A stretch of DNA of 64,000 nucleotides, from NCBI GenBank assembly GCA_040793985.1, contig JBFNJI010000001.1, positions 124,001-188,000 of the forward strand. The letters are read 5' to 3'. The translations under genes and the position numbers were made by a program. Source of the DNA: Thiodiazotropha sp040793985 (GTDB taxonomy: Bacteria; Pseudomonadota; Gammaproteobacteria; Chromatiales; Chromatiaceae). Shown here in pieces: positions 9,005-17,034 of this stretch (its first letter is position 1; every line of letters starts with the position of its first letter). Under the pieces are notes generated by a model, which saw nothing but the letters and a program-made list of their open reading frames with translations, was not told the DNA's origin and ran no database searches.

Positions 9005-9144
9005 CTACGCCTGAAAAGCTGTCGGGTACGGCTTGGCATGCCGCTACCGTCCGAACCAATCCCCTATCGTTAGGATTCACATTGGCCACTTCCTGCTTCC
9101 CCGGAGCCGGTCATGAAGGGAGATATCAACAGGCGCAGCTATTC

Positions 9145-9172
9145 TTGACAATTTTACTCAGTTATTTATACT
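9145..9172 (+). promoter_or_regulatory. sigma70-type promoter for the TrpD-like/Rieske pair
   Basis: TTGACA at 9145-9150 matches the -35 consensus exactly. TATACT at 9167-9172 matches five of six bases of the -10 box, with a 16-base spacer. The expected start point near 9179 would give a leader of about 29 bases before the ATG at 9208. Confidence 0.7.
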
Positions 9173-9207
9173 GCGCTGCATTAAGTCAATCGATCAGGTA
9201 GTACTTC

Positions 9208-10314
9208 ATGACTGATACCATGACCTCCCAAGAGCTGATGCACTCGATTATTCAGCGTATCGCAACCGGCCCGGAGTTGAGCAAGGACATCTCCCTTGAG
9301 GAGGCGAGCGCAGGCATGTCAGCCATACTCAGGGGTGAGATCGACGAGGTTCAGGCAGCCATCTTCCTCATAGCGCTGCGCATGAAAAGGGAGACCGATG
9401 ACGAGAACAAAGGCGCCCTGGACGCAATCCTGAAAATATCACAGAGTCGTGAACTCGCAGTAGACCAGCTGATCTCACTTGCCGACCCCTATGACGGTGT
9501 CAACCGCAACCTATCGATCGCACCCTTCATACCCGCGGTCCTGGCAGCCTGCGGCCTGCCCTGTGTAAGCCATGGTCTCGATGCGGTGGGACCGAAATTT
9601 GGAGTCACCCACCGCCATGTCTTGCAGGAAGCCGGCATCGATGTGGATATCGATCTCGAACGGGCGGCGTCGCGGATAGAAGATCCGGAATTGGGATGGG
9701 CCTACGTGGATCAGCGTACCTTCTGCCCGGGTCTCCACGACCTGACTGAATTGAGGCGGAAGATCATAAAGCGCCAGCTCCTGACCACGGTTGAGGTATT
9801 GGCTAAACCCCTTGTCGCCAGGGAGAAGACCCACCTGGTGACCGGCTATGTACACAAGCCCTATCCTGCGAAATACGCTTCACTGGCCCGTTTCGCCGGA
9901 TTCGAAGGCTGTTTGCTGGTTCGCGGTATCGAGGGAGGGGTAATACCATCCCTGAGACAACAGGGGCTGGTCTACCGCTACGACAATCTCGGAGCGGAGG
10001 AAGCGGTCGAAATCTCCCCCGGAAATCTTGGCATAGAACAAGCCGTGAGGGCCGTGCCGCTTCCAGACGACGACAGACTTACAACCAATGGTGATGAGGT
10101 CGCACGGATCAAGGATGTCAAGGCCGCCGCCGGCGCAGCTGCAGCTATCGGCACCAGAGCGCTTCAGGGTGAAAAAGGTCCAGCCTACGACTCATTGGTC
10201 TACAGCTGCGCACTGATCCTCTGGCATGCCGGGAGTTCTACAACAATCGAATCCGCTGCGGAGAAGGTTCGCCAGGTGCTTGACTCGGGTCTGGCCCGTC
10301 AGCGAATCAGGTAA
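9208..10314 (+). CDS. anthranilate phosphoribosyltransferase-like protein (glycosyltransferase family 3)
   Basis: A 368-residue protein with the TrpD/nucleoside phosphorylase fold: a small N-terminal helical domain (about 1-75; EEASAGMSAILRGEIDEVQAAIFLIALRMK) and a larger C-terminal domain. True TrpD has GTGGD for PRPP binding. At that place (about residues 92-100) this protein has DPYDGVNRNLSIAPFIPAVL, and the later KHG segment reads SHGLDAVGPKFGVTH. It is therefore more probably one of the TrpD2/YbiB-like paralogues, which in E. coli bind nucleic acid, than a tryptophan enzyme. No other trp gene is nearby. A Rieske protein gene follows after 6 bases, so the two are probably co-expressed. 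Confidence 0.82.
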   Translation: MTDTMTSQELMHSIIQRIATGPELSKDISLEEASAGMSAILRGEIDEVQAAIFLIALRMKRETDDENKGALDAILKISQSRELAVDQLISLADPYDGVNRNLSIAPFIPAVLAACGLPCVSHGLDAVGPKFGVTHRHVLQEAGIDVDIDLERAASRIEDPELGWAYVDQRTFCPGLHDLTELRRKIIKRQLLTTVEVLAKPLVAREKTHLVTGYVHKPYPAKYASLARFAGFEGCLLVRGIEGGVIPSLRQQGLVYRYDNLGAEEAVEISPGNLGIEQAVRAVPLPDDDRLTTNGDEVARIKDVKAAAGAAAAIGTRALQGEKGPAYDSLVYSCALILWHAGSSTTIESAAEKVRQVLDSGLARQRIR

Positions 10315-10320
10315 CGGGCC

Positions 10321-10641
10321 ATGGCCGCATGGATTGAGGTTGCGCACAGCACTGAACTGCCTCCCGGCACGATGAAGCGGATCGACCTGGCTGGCCGGCG
10401 TTATCTGCTTGTCAACGCCGAAGGTGAGATATATGCCATCGATGATCTCTGCAGCCATGAAGAGGTCTCCCTCTATCTCGGCTGCATCGAGGGCGATGCC
10501 ATTAAGTGCTCCCTGCATGGCAGTCGCTTCAGCCTGAAAAGCGGTGAACCCCTGGATGAACCGGCGACGGAACCGATCAATACCTATCCCGTTGAAATCA
10601 ACGCTGAACGCATCTACATGCTTGCTGAAACACCCGACTAG
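10321..10641 (+). CDS. Rieske [2Fe-2S] ferredoxin-type protein
   Basis: A 106-residue soluble protein with both Rieske motifs: CSHEEV with Cys44 and His46, and CSLHGSRF with Cys63 and His66, the classic two-Cys/two-His cluster ligands. No signal peptide or membrane segment, so it is a cytosolic electron carrier of the NirD/dioxygenase-ferredoxin size class. It starts 6 bases after the TrpD-like gene and was probably recruited as a partner. Redox partner and pathway are not visible. Confidence 0.88.
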   Translation: MAAWIEVAHSTELPPGTMKRIDLAGRRYLLVNAEGEIYAIDDLCSHEEVSLYLGCIEGDAIKCSLHGSRFSLKSGEPLDEPATEPINTYPVEINAERIYMLAETPD

Positions 10642-10652
10642 GAGCTGATAAG

Positions 10653-10666
10653 ATGATCTAGGTCAA
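10653..10666. promoter_or_regulatory. possible FNR/ANR-type site (8 of 10 matches)
   Basis: ATGAT-CTAG-GTCAA compared with the FNR consensus TTGAT-N4-ATCAA matches at eight of ten informative positions. It lies 12 bases after the Rieske stop and about 130 bases before the small membrane peptide at 10795. Weak alone; noted because two better sites occur in the window. Confidence 0.3.
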
Positions 10667-10794
10667 AAATAGTTTGCTTCCTAGACTAGCGAACCTAGGG
10701 TAATTACTATATATTCCCCCCCACTAACAAGAAAACCGTCCGTTAGGACACTACAATTTCACCACCAAAGCTAAATTTCCGGGGGACATGTCCG

Positions 10795-10932
10795 GTGAAA
10801 TATCTGTTCGTATTGGTAATCGCTTTCTGCTTAACCCTGGTTTGGCAAACATCCAATGTCGCCAAACGCACCCCCAACCTGCAGAGTTTCGAGCAGGAAC
10901 AGGTCATAATAAAGGCACCGCAAGCGACCTGA
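10795..10932 (+). CDS. candidate 45-residue membrane or exported peptide
   Basis: A GTG-started frame of 45 codons, missed by a longer overlapping frame that lacks coding character. It begins VKYLFVLVIAFCLTLVW, an N-terminal basic residue followed by a hydrophobic segment suitable for a membrane anchor or signal peptide. A short polar tail rich in Gln, Lys and Pro follows. A GGGGGA ribosome-binding-like run lies about 10 bases upstream. No homologue recognised. Support is limited to signal-like composition and start context. Confidence 0.4.
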   Translation: MKYLFVLVIAFCLTLVWQTSNVAKRTPNLQSFEQEQVIIKAPQAT

Positions 10933-11047
10933 AGACAAAACCACCTTTGTTATCAGAGAAAATCACTGACACATACCTGCCGACTCTTTCAGTAAATAAT
11001 AAGAAACTGAATAATACCTTAGATAGACACCATTTCGTGACAGACCG

Positions 11048-11061
11048 CTGATTTTGATCAG
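11048..11061. promoter_or_regulatory. FNR/ANR-like box upstream of ccmA
   Basis: CTGAT-TTTG-ATCAG has both TGAT and ATCA core half-sites intact, differing from TTGAT-N4-ATCAA only at the outer bases (8 of 10). It is embedded in the perfect inverted repeat CGCTGAT-TTTG-ATCAGCG (11046-11063). It lies about 235 bases before ccmA. E. coli ccm genes are under oxygen-responsive control, so the position is plausible; the same sequence could instead be a plain hairpin. Confidence 0.45.
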
Positions 11062-11108
11062 CGCCTGCTCATCGCGACTGAACCGAATTCAGTGTCTAAT
11101 TGTCATAA

Positions 11109-11126
11109 ATGGGAATATTTTCCCAT
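11109..11126. promoter_or_regulatory. operator-like palindrome ATGGGAA-N4-TTCCCAT
   Basis: A perfect 7-bp inverted repeat with the spacer TATT, in the AT-rich leader region of the ccm operon. Size and symmetry fit a dimeric regulator site. No regulator gene is adjacent to suggest which. Confidence 0.4.
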
Positions 11127-11296
11127 ATTTGATTATGACTTCCCGAGACTCGATGAGACAAATCGCCAACCTTCAAAATGGCTTTCAAATTATGCTGTTA
11201 CCTGGGAGTGAGATCGGGTAAGGTTGTGAACTTTTCAGAGACCCTGAGCATTACATAGTTAGACAAAACGACCATTCCGATAAAGAAAGGCATAGT

Positions 11297-11950
11297 GTGA
11301 CCAGCTTATCTTCATCTGCATCAGCCTCTACCTACGAAGCCCGCTCGTTACTCTGCATTAGAGACGATCGTGTTTTGTTTGAGGAGCTGAGCTTCAGCAT
11401 CAATCCTGGCCAGGCGTTGGTTTTGGAGGGCCGCAACGGCAGCGGCAAAACCTCATTGCTACGCATACTCTGCGGTATACGCCTGCCGGAATCGGGTGAA
11501 CTGTTGTGGGAAGGCGAGGACATCTTCAAACTGGGGCCTGAATTTCACGAGCACATAGCCTATCTAGGCCACAAGGACGGCTCCAAACTCGACCTCACAC
11601 CCTTGGAGAATCTGCGGATCGCCCGCGGCCTCGGCAAAGCCAGGGAGCACATAGATCTGGATGAGGCCCTGGATCAGGTCGGTCTGTACGGCTTCGAGGA
11701 TATTCCGACACGCAACCTCTCAGCGGGCCAGCAACGGCGCCTTGCGATTGCACGACTGTTGGTTACCGATGCGAAACTCTGGATACTGGATGAGCCCTTT
11801 ACCTCCCTCGACCGCAAAGGCATTGAGCATATGGAACGCCTTTTCGAGGGGCATCTTAACCGTGGAGGCATGGCAGCCATGACCACCCACCACCGGATCG
11901 GCTTCAAGGATGAAATTCAACTGGTACGAATCAATCTGTCGGAACGATGA
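11297..11950 (+). CDS. ccmA: haem exporter ATPase CcmA
   Basis: ATPase of the CcmABCD complex that releases holo-CcmE during cytochrome c maturation System I. 217 residues from a GTG start, typical length. Walker A GRNGSGKTSLL (about residues 45-55), signature LSAGQQRRLAIARLL and Walker B LWILDEPFTSLD are all present. First gene of a nine-gene ccm operon; its stop overlaps the ccmB start (ATGA). Confidence 0.96.
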   Translation: MTSLSSSASASTYEARSLLCIRDDRVLFEELSFSINPGQALVLEGRNGSGKTSLLRILCGIRLPESGELLWEGEDIFKLGPEFHEHIAYLGHKDGSKLDLTPLENLRIARGLGKAREHIDLDEALDQVGLYGFEDIPTRNLSAGQQRRLAIARLLVTDAKLWILDEPFTSLDRKGIEHMERLFEGHLNRGGMAAMTTHHRIGFKDEIQLVRINLSER

Positions 11951-12630
11951 GCACTCTCTCACTCACAAGCGCTTTTAGCCTGCTGCTGAAAAGGGATTTG
12001 GTTCTCGCTTACCGCCGCCGTGCGGAGCTGGTGAACCCGATGCTCTTTTTTGTCCTGGTAACTGCCATGTTCCCGTTGGGCATAGGCAATGATCCCAAGC
12101 TTATCGAGGCGGTCGGTCCAGGGGTGGTCTGGGTGGCGGCCCTGCTTGCCGCCCTGCTCTCTCTCGATAGCATGTTCCGTTCCGATTTTGATGACGGCTC
12201 ATTGGAACAGTTTATGCTGAGTGCCCACCCGGTCTCTATTCTGGTATTGGCGAAGATCCTGGCCCATTGGCTGGTCACCGGCCTCCCTCTTTTCATCATA
12301 GCACCCCTGCTCGCGGTGTTGTTGAACATACCCGCTTCCGCGATTCCCACTCTGATGCTGACCCTAATCCTGGGTACCCCTGTGCTCAGCCTTATCGGTT
12401 CCGTCGGTGTTGCCCTGACCGTGGGACTGCGTCGTGGCGGCGTGATCCTTTCACTGCTGGTGCTGCCCCTCTATGTGCCGGTCTTGATCTTTGCAACGGA
12501 TGCTGTCAAAACTGCAATCGTCGGCATACCGACAACAGCCCAGTTGTCCATATTGTCCGCCATGCTGGTGGGCTCCCTGGTACTGGCCCCAGTGGCTACG
12601 GCCGCATCATTGAGAATCAGTTTGAGTTGA
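11947..12630 (+). CDS. ccmB: haem exporter permease CcmB
   Basis: A 227-residue polytopic inner-membrane protein with about six hydrophobic spans, partner of CcmA. Family features include the N-terminal LLKRDLVLAYRRRAELVNPMLFF segment and the conserved FDDGSLEQ loop (about residues 80-87), then LLVLPLYVPVLIF near 176-188. The start overlaps ccmA by four bases and ccmC follows after one base, so coupling is tight. Confidence 0.95.
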   Translation: MSTLSLTSAFSLLLKRDLVLAYRRRAELVNPMLFFVLVTAMFPLGIGNDPKLIEAVGPGVVWVAALLAALLSLDSMFRSDFDDGSLEQFMLSAHPVSILVLAKILAHWLVTGLPLFIIAPLLAVLLNIPASAIPTLMLTLILGTPVLSLIGSVGVALTVGLRRGGVILSLLVLPLYVPVLIFATDAVKTAIVGIPTTAQLSILSAMLVGSLVLAPVATAASLRISLS

Positions 12631-12631
12631 T

Positions 12632-13378
12632 ATGATCATTCGCTTCTTTCATCAAATGGGTTCACCACGCTACTTCTACAATGTAGCGGGAAAACTAATC
12701 CCCTGGTTCATGACCAGTTTTCTCATCACCCTGGTATTGGGCCTCTACTATGGGCTCTTCGTCGCCCCCCCCGACTATCAACAGGGTGAGAGCTATCGCA
12801 TCATGTATATTCATGTGCCTTCAGCCTGGATGTCGATGTTCATCTATGTGGTGATGGCGGTCTCCGGCCTAATCAGCCTTGTTTGGCGCATAAAAATGAC
12901 GGAGATTGTTGTAATCAGCAGTGCGACAGTCGGGGCCTCGTTCACATTTTTGGCCCTGGCCACCGGCTCCCTGTGGGGCAAGCCGATGTGGGGAACCTGG
13001 TGGGTGTGGGATGCGCGGCTGACTTCTGAATTGTTGTTGCTGTTCCTCTATCTCGGCATCATCGCGCTGCATAGCGCCATCGAGGACAAGCGGGTTGCGG
13101 CTCGAGCCGTCTCAATCCTGGCCCTGGTCGGGGTAGTCAACATCCCTGTCATTCACTACTCGGTTGAGTGGTGGAATACCCTGCATCAGCCCGCATCGAT
13201 TACCAAATTCGACAAGCCCTCAATGGATATGAGCATGTTGATTCCGCTGCTCACCATGGCGATCTCGTTTAAACTTTACTATGGCGCTGTGGTCTTAATG
13301 CGCGCGCGCGCGGAAATCGTCGAGCGTGAACGCAATTCTCGCTGGGTCCAGGAACTGGTTGAAGGAGAGGCAAAATGA
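12632..13378 (+). CDS. ccmC: haem lyase/handling protein CcmC
   Basis: Inner-membrane protein that loads haem onto CcmE. 248 residues with six spans and the periplasmic tryptophan-rich WWD signature WGTWWVWDARLTSELLL (about residues 118-134). Flanking histidines (HVPSAW near 57 and HYSVEWW near 173) are the expected axial haem ligands of the family. The stop overlaps ccmD (ATGA). Near the 3' end lies a GC dinucleotide run (about 13301-13314) within the coding frame. Confidence 0.96.
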   Translation: MIIRFFHQMGSPRYFYNVAGKLIPWFMTSFLITLVLGLYYGLFVAPPDYQQGESYRIMYIHVPSAWMSMFIYVVMAVSGLISLVWRIKMTEIVVISSATVGASFTFLALATGSLWGKPMWGTWWVWDARLTSELLLLFLYLGIIALHSAIEDKRVAARAVSILALVGVVNIPVIHYSVEWWNTLHQPASITKFDKPSMDMSMLIPLLTMAISFKLYYGAVVLMRARAEIVERERNSRWVQELVEGEAK

Positions 13379-13542
13379 GCGAATTTTTCGCCATGGGCGG
13401 ATATGCGGTCTACGTCTGGCCCTCCTTTCTTCTGGCACTGATCATCCTGGTAGCCAATGTTGTTGCCCCCATACGACAACGCAAGAGAGTATTAACCGAT
13501 ATCGCCCGAAAACTACGTCGGGCCAGGAAAGAACAGAGATGA
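13375..13542 (+). CDS. ccmD: cytochrome c maturation small membrane protein CcmD
   Basis: A 55-residue protein, too short for most gene callers. It begins MSEFFAMGGYAVYVWPSFLLAL, matching the CcmD pattern of an aromatic-rich start (GGYAVYVWPSF) and one transmembrane helix (about residues 15-36), then a basic tail rich in Arg and Lys. CcmD stabilises CcmE with CcmABC. Start and stop both overlap neighbours by four bases (ccmC and ccmE), confirming translation coupling. Confidence 0.93.
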   Translation: MSEFFAMGGYAVYVWPSFLLALIILVANVVAPIRQRKRVLTDIARKLRRARKEQR

Positions 13543-14000
13543 ACCCCATACGCAAGAAACGACTCACCCTCATCGGCCTGATGGTTGCCGGAATCGCTGT
13601 GGCCACCTGGCTGGCCCTCAACGCATTCGACGAGAATCTGATGTTCTTCTTCTCCCCCTCGGAGGTGGCCGAGGGCAAAGCGCCCACTGCACACCCGTTT
13701 CGCATCGGCGGCCTGGTCGAGGCCGAGAGCGTGAAGCGTAAACCAGACGGCCTGACCACCGCATTCTCGATTACCGATAATGCCGAGGCGGTCACCGTGG
13801 AGTATACGGGCATACTCCCCGATCTGTTCCGCGAAGGCCAGGGTATTGTCGCCATGGGACAGTTGAACGAGTCGGGCATCTTCATAGCCAGCGAGGTACT
13901 CGCTAAACATGATGAAAACTATATGCCACCCGAGGTTGCGGCTTCTCTGAAGACCGCACATGACGAAGGGGTGAAAAACATGCAGTCGAGAGTCCAATGA
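13539..14000 (+). CDS. ccmE: periplasmic haem chaperone CcmE
   Basis: Membrane-anchored haem carrier of System I. I place the start at the ATG overlapping the ccmD stop, giving 153 residues beginning MNPIRKKRLTLIG; longer upstream starts would run through ccmD in another frame. One N-terminal span (about 9-27), then the OB-fold domain. The covalent haem-binding histidine is His124 in LAKHDENYMPPE, with Tyr128 completing the HxxxY motif. The stop overlaps ccmF. Confidence 0.96.
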   Translation: MNPIRKKRLTLIGLMVAGIAVATWLALNAFDENLMFFFSPSEVAEGKAPTAHPFRIGGLVEAESVKRKPDGLTTAFSITDNAEAVTVEYTGILPDLFREGQGIVAMGQLNESGIFIASEVLAKHDENYMPPEVAASLKTAHDEGVKNMQSRVQ

Positions 14001-15997
14001 TCCCTGAGCTCGGCCACTTCGCATTGATACTCGCCCTCTGCCTGGCGGTCATCCAGGCAGTTGTGCCCCTGATCGGTTCCTATACCCGCACTGCCTCGTG
14101 GATGGCGGCATCGCGCTCGCTGGCCTGGGGACAGTTCGTGTTCCTGGGTATTTCGCTGATCATTCTCACCAACGCCTTCCTGAGCAACGACTTTTCAGTG
14201 ATCTACGTAGCCCAGCACGGCAACACCAAGCTGCCCGAAATCTACAAGATATCCGCTGTTTGGGGGGCCCACGAAGGCTCACTCCTGCTTTGGGCCTTCA
14301 TGCTCGCCAGTTGGAGTGTTGCGATTGCTGTCTTCAGCCGGAACCTGCCCCTGGAGATGGTATCCCGGGTGCTCTCGGTGATGGGTATGATCAGCATCGG
14401 CTTTCTGCTTTTCATGCTGTTGACCTCCAACCCCTTCGACAGGACCTTTCCCGCACCTCCGGAAGGTGGTGAGTTGAATCCCATGCTCCAGGATCCAGGC
14501 CTGGCGATCCATCCCCCCATGCTCTACATGGGTTATGTGGGTTTTTCCGTGGCCTTTGCCTTTGCCATCGCCGCCCTCTTGGGCGGACGGCTTGATGCTT
14601 CATGGGCACGCTGGTCGCGCCCCTGGACTACCGTTGCCTGGGTCTTTCTCACTCTGGGCATCGCCCTCGGAAGCTGGTGGGCCTACTACGAGCTGGGGTG
14701 GGGCGGATGGTGGTTCTGGGACCCGGTGGAAAACGCCTCTTTCATGCCCTGGCTGGTGGGTACCGCACTGATTCACTCCCTGGCGGTTACCGAAAAGCGC
14801 GGAGCATTCAAAAGCTGGACCGTGCTGCTGGCGATCTCCGCCTTCTCCCTGAGCCTGCTGGGTACCTTTCTGGTGCGTTCCGGGGTTCTCACCTCGGTCC
14901 ACTCCTTTGCCTCCGATCCTGCACGGGGTATCTTCATCCTCGCCTTTTTACTGGTCGTCATCGGCGGTTCCCTGTTCCTCTACACCTGGCGTGCCCCCTA
15001 TATTTCCGGCGGTGGGCGCTTCGATCTGATATCCCGGGAGACCTTCCTCCTGGGCAACAACCTTTTGCTGTCGGTATTCGCGGCCCTGGTGCTCCTTGGC
15101 ACCCTCGCGCCCCTCATCTACGATGCCCTTGACCTGGGCAAGATATCCGTGGGCTTTCCCTGGTTTAACAAGATGTTCCTGCTCACAACCCCCTTTCTTG
15201 CCCTGCTCATGGGCATGGGAACACTGGCGCGCTGGAAACATGCAGAGCCCTCCCAGCTGGTAGCGCAGCTACGGGTCGCCTTCATTATCAGTCTGCTGTT
15301 CGGCCTGCTCAGCCTGCTGCCCATGTTCTCCGCAGGAAACTGGCTGGTAGGACTCGGCATGGGATTGGCGATGTGGATTGCCACCTCTCATATCGGAAAT
15401 CTTCGCGACCGGCTTAAGCACAAAAAGGGATTTTCCGGCTTCCTGCTCGACCTGAAGACCGGCGGACGCAGCTACTACGGCATGATCCTTGCCCATCTCG
15501 GCGTCGCGGTTTTCATCGTCGGGGTTACCATGGTGAGCAACTACGGCATCGAACAGGATGTCCGTATGAGTCCTGGCGATTCGAGTGACATAGCTGGCTA
15601 CAGTTTCTTGTTCGAGGGTGTCGAACGCACCCCTGGTCCCAACTACAACGCCCATCGCGGCCGTTTCCAGTTAAGCAGGGATGGAGAGCATCTAATCACC
15701 CTGGAACCGGAGAAGCGTACCTATTTCGTGCAGACCAAACCGATGACCGAAGCCGCCATCGACTGGGGTCTTACCCGTGACCTCTATGTCTCTCTCGGTG
15801 AACCGCTGGGCGGTGGTGATTGGAGTCTTCGACTCTATTACAAACCCTATGTACGCTGGATCTGGCTGGGTGGTCTGCTGATGGGTCTGGGTGGCATTCT
15901 TGCTGTCACCGACAGGCGCTACCGCACCGCGCGGGTAAAATCGTCTCAACGGGTCGATAGCGACAGTGCAGCTCCCGCGACCGCTCCAGGGAGTTAA
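13997..15997 (+). CDS. ccmF: cytochrome c haem lyase subunit CcmF
   Basis: Large inner-membrane subunit of the CcmFGH ligation complex, which attaches haem from CcmE to apocytochromes. 666 residues with many spans. The WWD-type signature WGGWWFWDPVENASFMPWL lies at about residues 233-251, and conserved periplasmic histidine segments such as HPPMLYMGYVGF precede it. C-terminal hydrophilic tail after a last span near 625-645. Complete and of usual length. The ccmG ATG follows 6 bases after its stop. Confidence 0.96.
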   Translation: MIPELGHFALILALCLAVIQAVVPLIGSYTRTASWMAASRSLAWGQFVFLGISLIILTNAFLSNDFSVIYVAQHGNTKLPEIYKISAVWGAHEGSLLLWAFMLASWSVAIAVFSRNLPLEMVSRVLSVMGMISIGFLLFMLLTSNPFDRTFPAPPEGGELNPMLQDPGLAIHPPMLYMGYVGFSVAFAFAIAALLGGRLDASWARWSRPWTTVAWVFLTLGIALGSWWAYYELGWGGWWFWDPVENASFMPWLVGTALIHSLAVTEKRGAFKSWTVLLAISAFSLSLLGTFLVRSGVLTSVHSFASDPARGIFILAFLLVVIGGSLFLYTWRAPYISGGGRFDLISRETFLLGNNLLLSVFAALVLLGTLAPLIYDALDLGKISVGFPWFNKMFLLTTPFLALLMGMGTLARWKHAEPSQLVAQLRVAFIISLLFGLLSLLPMFSAGNWLVGLGMGLAMWIATSHIGNLRDRLKHKKGFSGFLLDLKTGGRSYYGMILAHLGVAVFIVGVTMVSNYGIEQDVRMSPGDSSDIAGYSFLFEGVERTPGPNYNAHRGRFQLSRDGEHLITLEPEKRTYFVQTKPMTEAAIDWGLTRDLYVSLGEPLGGGDWSLRLYYKPYVRWIWLGGLLMGLGGILAVTDRRYRTARVKSSQRVDSDSAAPATAPGS

Positions 15998-16003
15998 CCT
16001 CTG

Positions 16004-16549
16004 ATGAATCGTTATCTACGCTACTCGATCCCACTCCTGATATTTATCCTCATCGCATCGTTTCTTGCCTGGGGTCTAAAGCGGGACTACAACCCGAGAC
16101 ATATCCCCTCCCCACTTATCGGTAAATCGATCCCTGAGTTTGTCCTCCCCACCGTGGAGAGTCCCGATACGATGGTAAAAGCGGCCGATCTTCAGGGTAA
16201 GGTCTATCTCCTCAACGTGTGGGCGACCTGGTGTGTCTCCTGCCGTGCCGAACATGAGACCCTTGTCCACCTCTCGCGCTCAGGCAAAGTGGAGATCGTC
16301 GGTCTCAACTGGAAGGACGAGCGGGATAAGGCACAGGCCTGGCTGAGCCAGCTCGGCGATCCATACAGCATCAATATTTTCGACAAGAAGGGACGTACCG
16401 CCATCGATCTTGGCGTGTATGGTGCGCCGGAGACCTTTCTGGTGGACAGCAAGGGAGTCATCCACTATAAACATGCTGGCCCGATGACGATGCAGCTGTT
16501 CAATGAAACACTGCTCCCCCTGATTGAAGACTTAAAGGGTAAGGGATAA
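16004..16549 (+). CDS. ccmG: thiol:disulfide oxidoreductase CcmG/DsbE
   Basis: Membrane-tethered periplasmic thioredoxin-like protein that reduces apocytochrome CxxCH cysteines. 181 residues: N-terminal anchor (about 7-24), a thioredoxin fold with active site WATWCVSC (Cys77, Cys80), the acidic insert and the cis-proline region GAPETFLVD (about 140-148) typical of CcmG. In the ccm operon between ccmF and ccmH. Confidence 0.96.
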   Translation: MNRYLRYSIPLLIFILIASFLAWGLKRDYNPRHIPSPLIGKSIPEFVLPTVESPDTMVKAADLQGKVYLLNVWATWCVSCRAEHETLVHLSRSGKVEIVGLNWKDERDKAQAWLSQLGDPYSINIFDKKGRTAIDLGVYGAPETFLVDSKGVIHYKHAGPMTMQLFNETLLPLIEDLKGKG

Positions 16550-16554
16550 ACAAA

Positions 16555-17034
16555 GTGCGCCATCTCCTATTGACTCTGAGCCTGATATTCTACCTCCTGC
16601 CGGTTCATGCCGCGACGCTAGCAGAGTATACATTCGATGATGCGAACAAGGCGGAGGATTTCCGCGACATCATCGAAGAGATGCGCTGCCTGGTCTGTCA
16701 GAATGAATCCCTTGCCGGATCCAATGCCGAACTCGCCATCGACCTGCGCAATGAAATCTACGATATGATGAAAAGCGGTCAGGAGAAGCAGGACATCATC
16801 AACTTCATGGTTGCTCGTTACGGCGACTTCGTTCTCTACAGTCCACCCCTTAAACCAACGACCTATCCGATATGGTTTGGTCCCCTGATTGTGTTCCTCA
16901 TCGGCGGCGTTGTGCTTTTCCGCATACTGAGACGAAAGAATATCGCCAAGGAGATAGAACTCTCTGCAGATGAGGAGCAACGACTCAACAGCTTGTTAAA
17001 CCAGTCGACTGACCATAGAGACGCTGATAAATGA
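16555..17034 (+). CDS. ccmH: cytochrome c maturation thiol reductase CcmH
   Basis: A 159-residue protein from a GTG start with a Sec signal peptide ending near residue 20. The RCLVCQN motif (Cys45, Cys48) is the active site that handles apocytochrome thiols, and one C-terminal transmembrane helix lies at about 105-124. This is the short CcmH; the TPR part is the separate downstream ccmI, the arrangement found in pseudomonads rather than the fused E. coli form. The stop overlaps ccmI by four bases. Confidence 0.95.
   Translation: MRHLLLTLSLIFYLLPVHAATLAEYTFDDANKAEDFRDIIEEMRCLVCQNESLAGSNAELAIDLRNEIYDMMKSGQEKQDIINFMVARYGDFVLYSPPLKPTTYPIWFGPLIVFLIGGVVLFRILRRKNIAKEIELSADEEQRLNSLLNQSTDHRDADK

Larger units (their letters stand above)
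10933..11296. other. intergenic region upstream of the ccm operon
   Basis: About 360 bases with no credible gene. It holds two symmetric elements described separately: an FNR-like box inside a hairpin (11046-11063) and a GGGAA/TTCCC palindrome (11109-11126). The ccm promoter is likely here, but I cannot place a convincing -10/-35 pair. Confidence 0.5.

Noticed and set aside
9208..10314. trpD of tryptophan biosynthesis
   Set aside because: The GTGGD PRPP motif is missing and there are no other trp genes; better described as TrpD-like.
10788..11051. 88-codon plus-strand frame after the Rieske gene
   Set aside because: Overlaps the more convincing signal-peptide frame at 10795 in another phase; its own sequence has no protein-like features and it covers the FNR-like box region.
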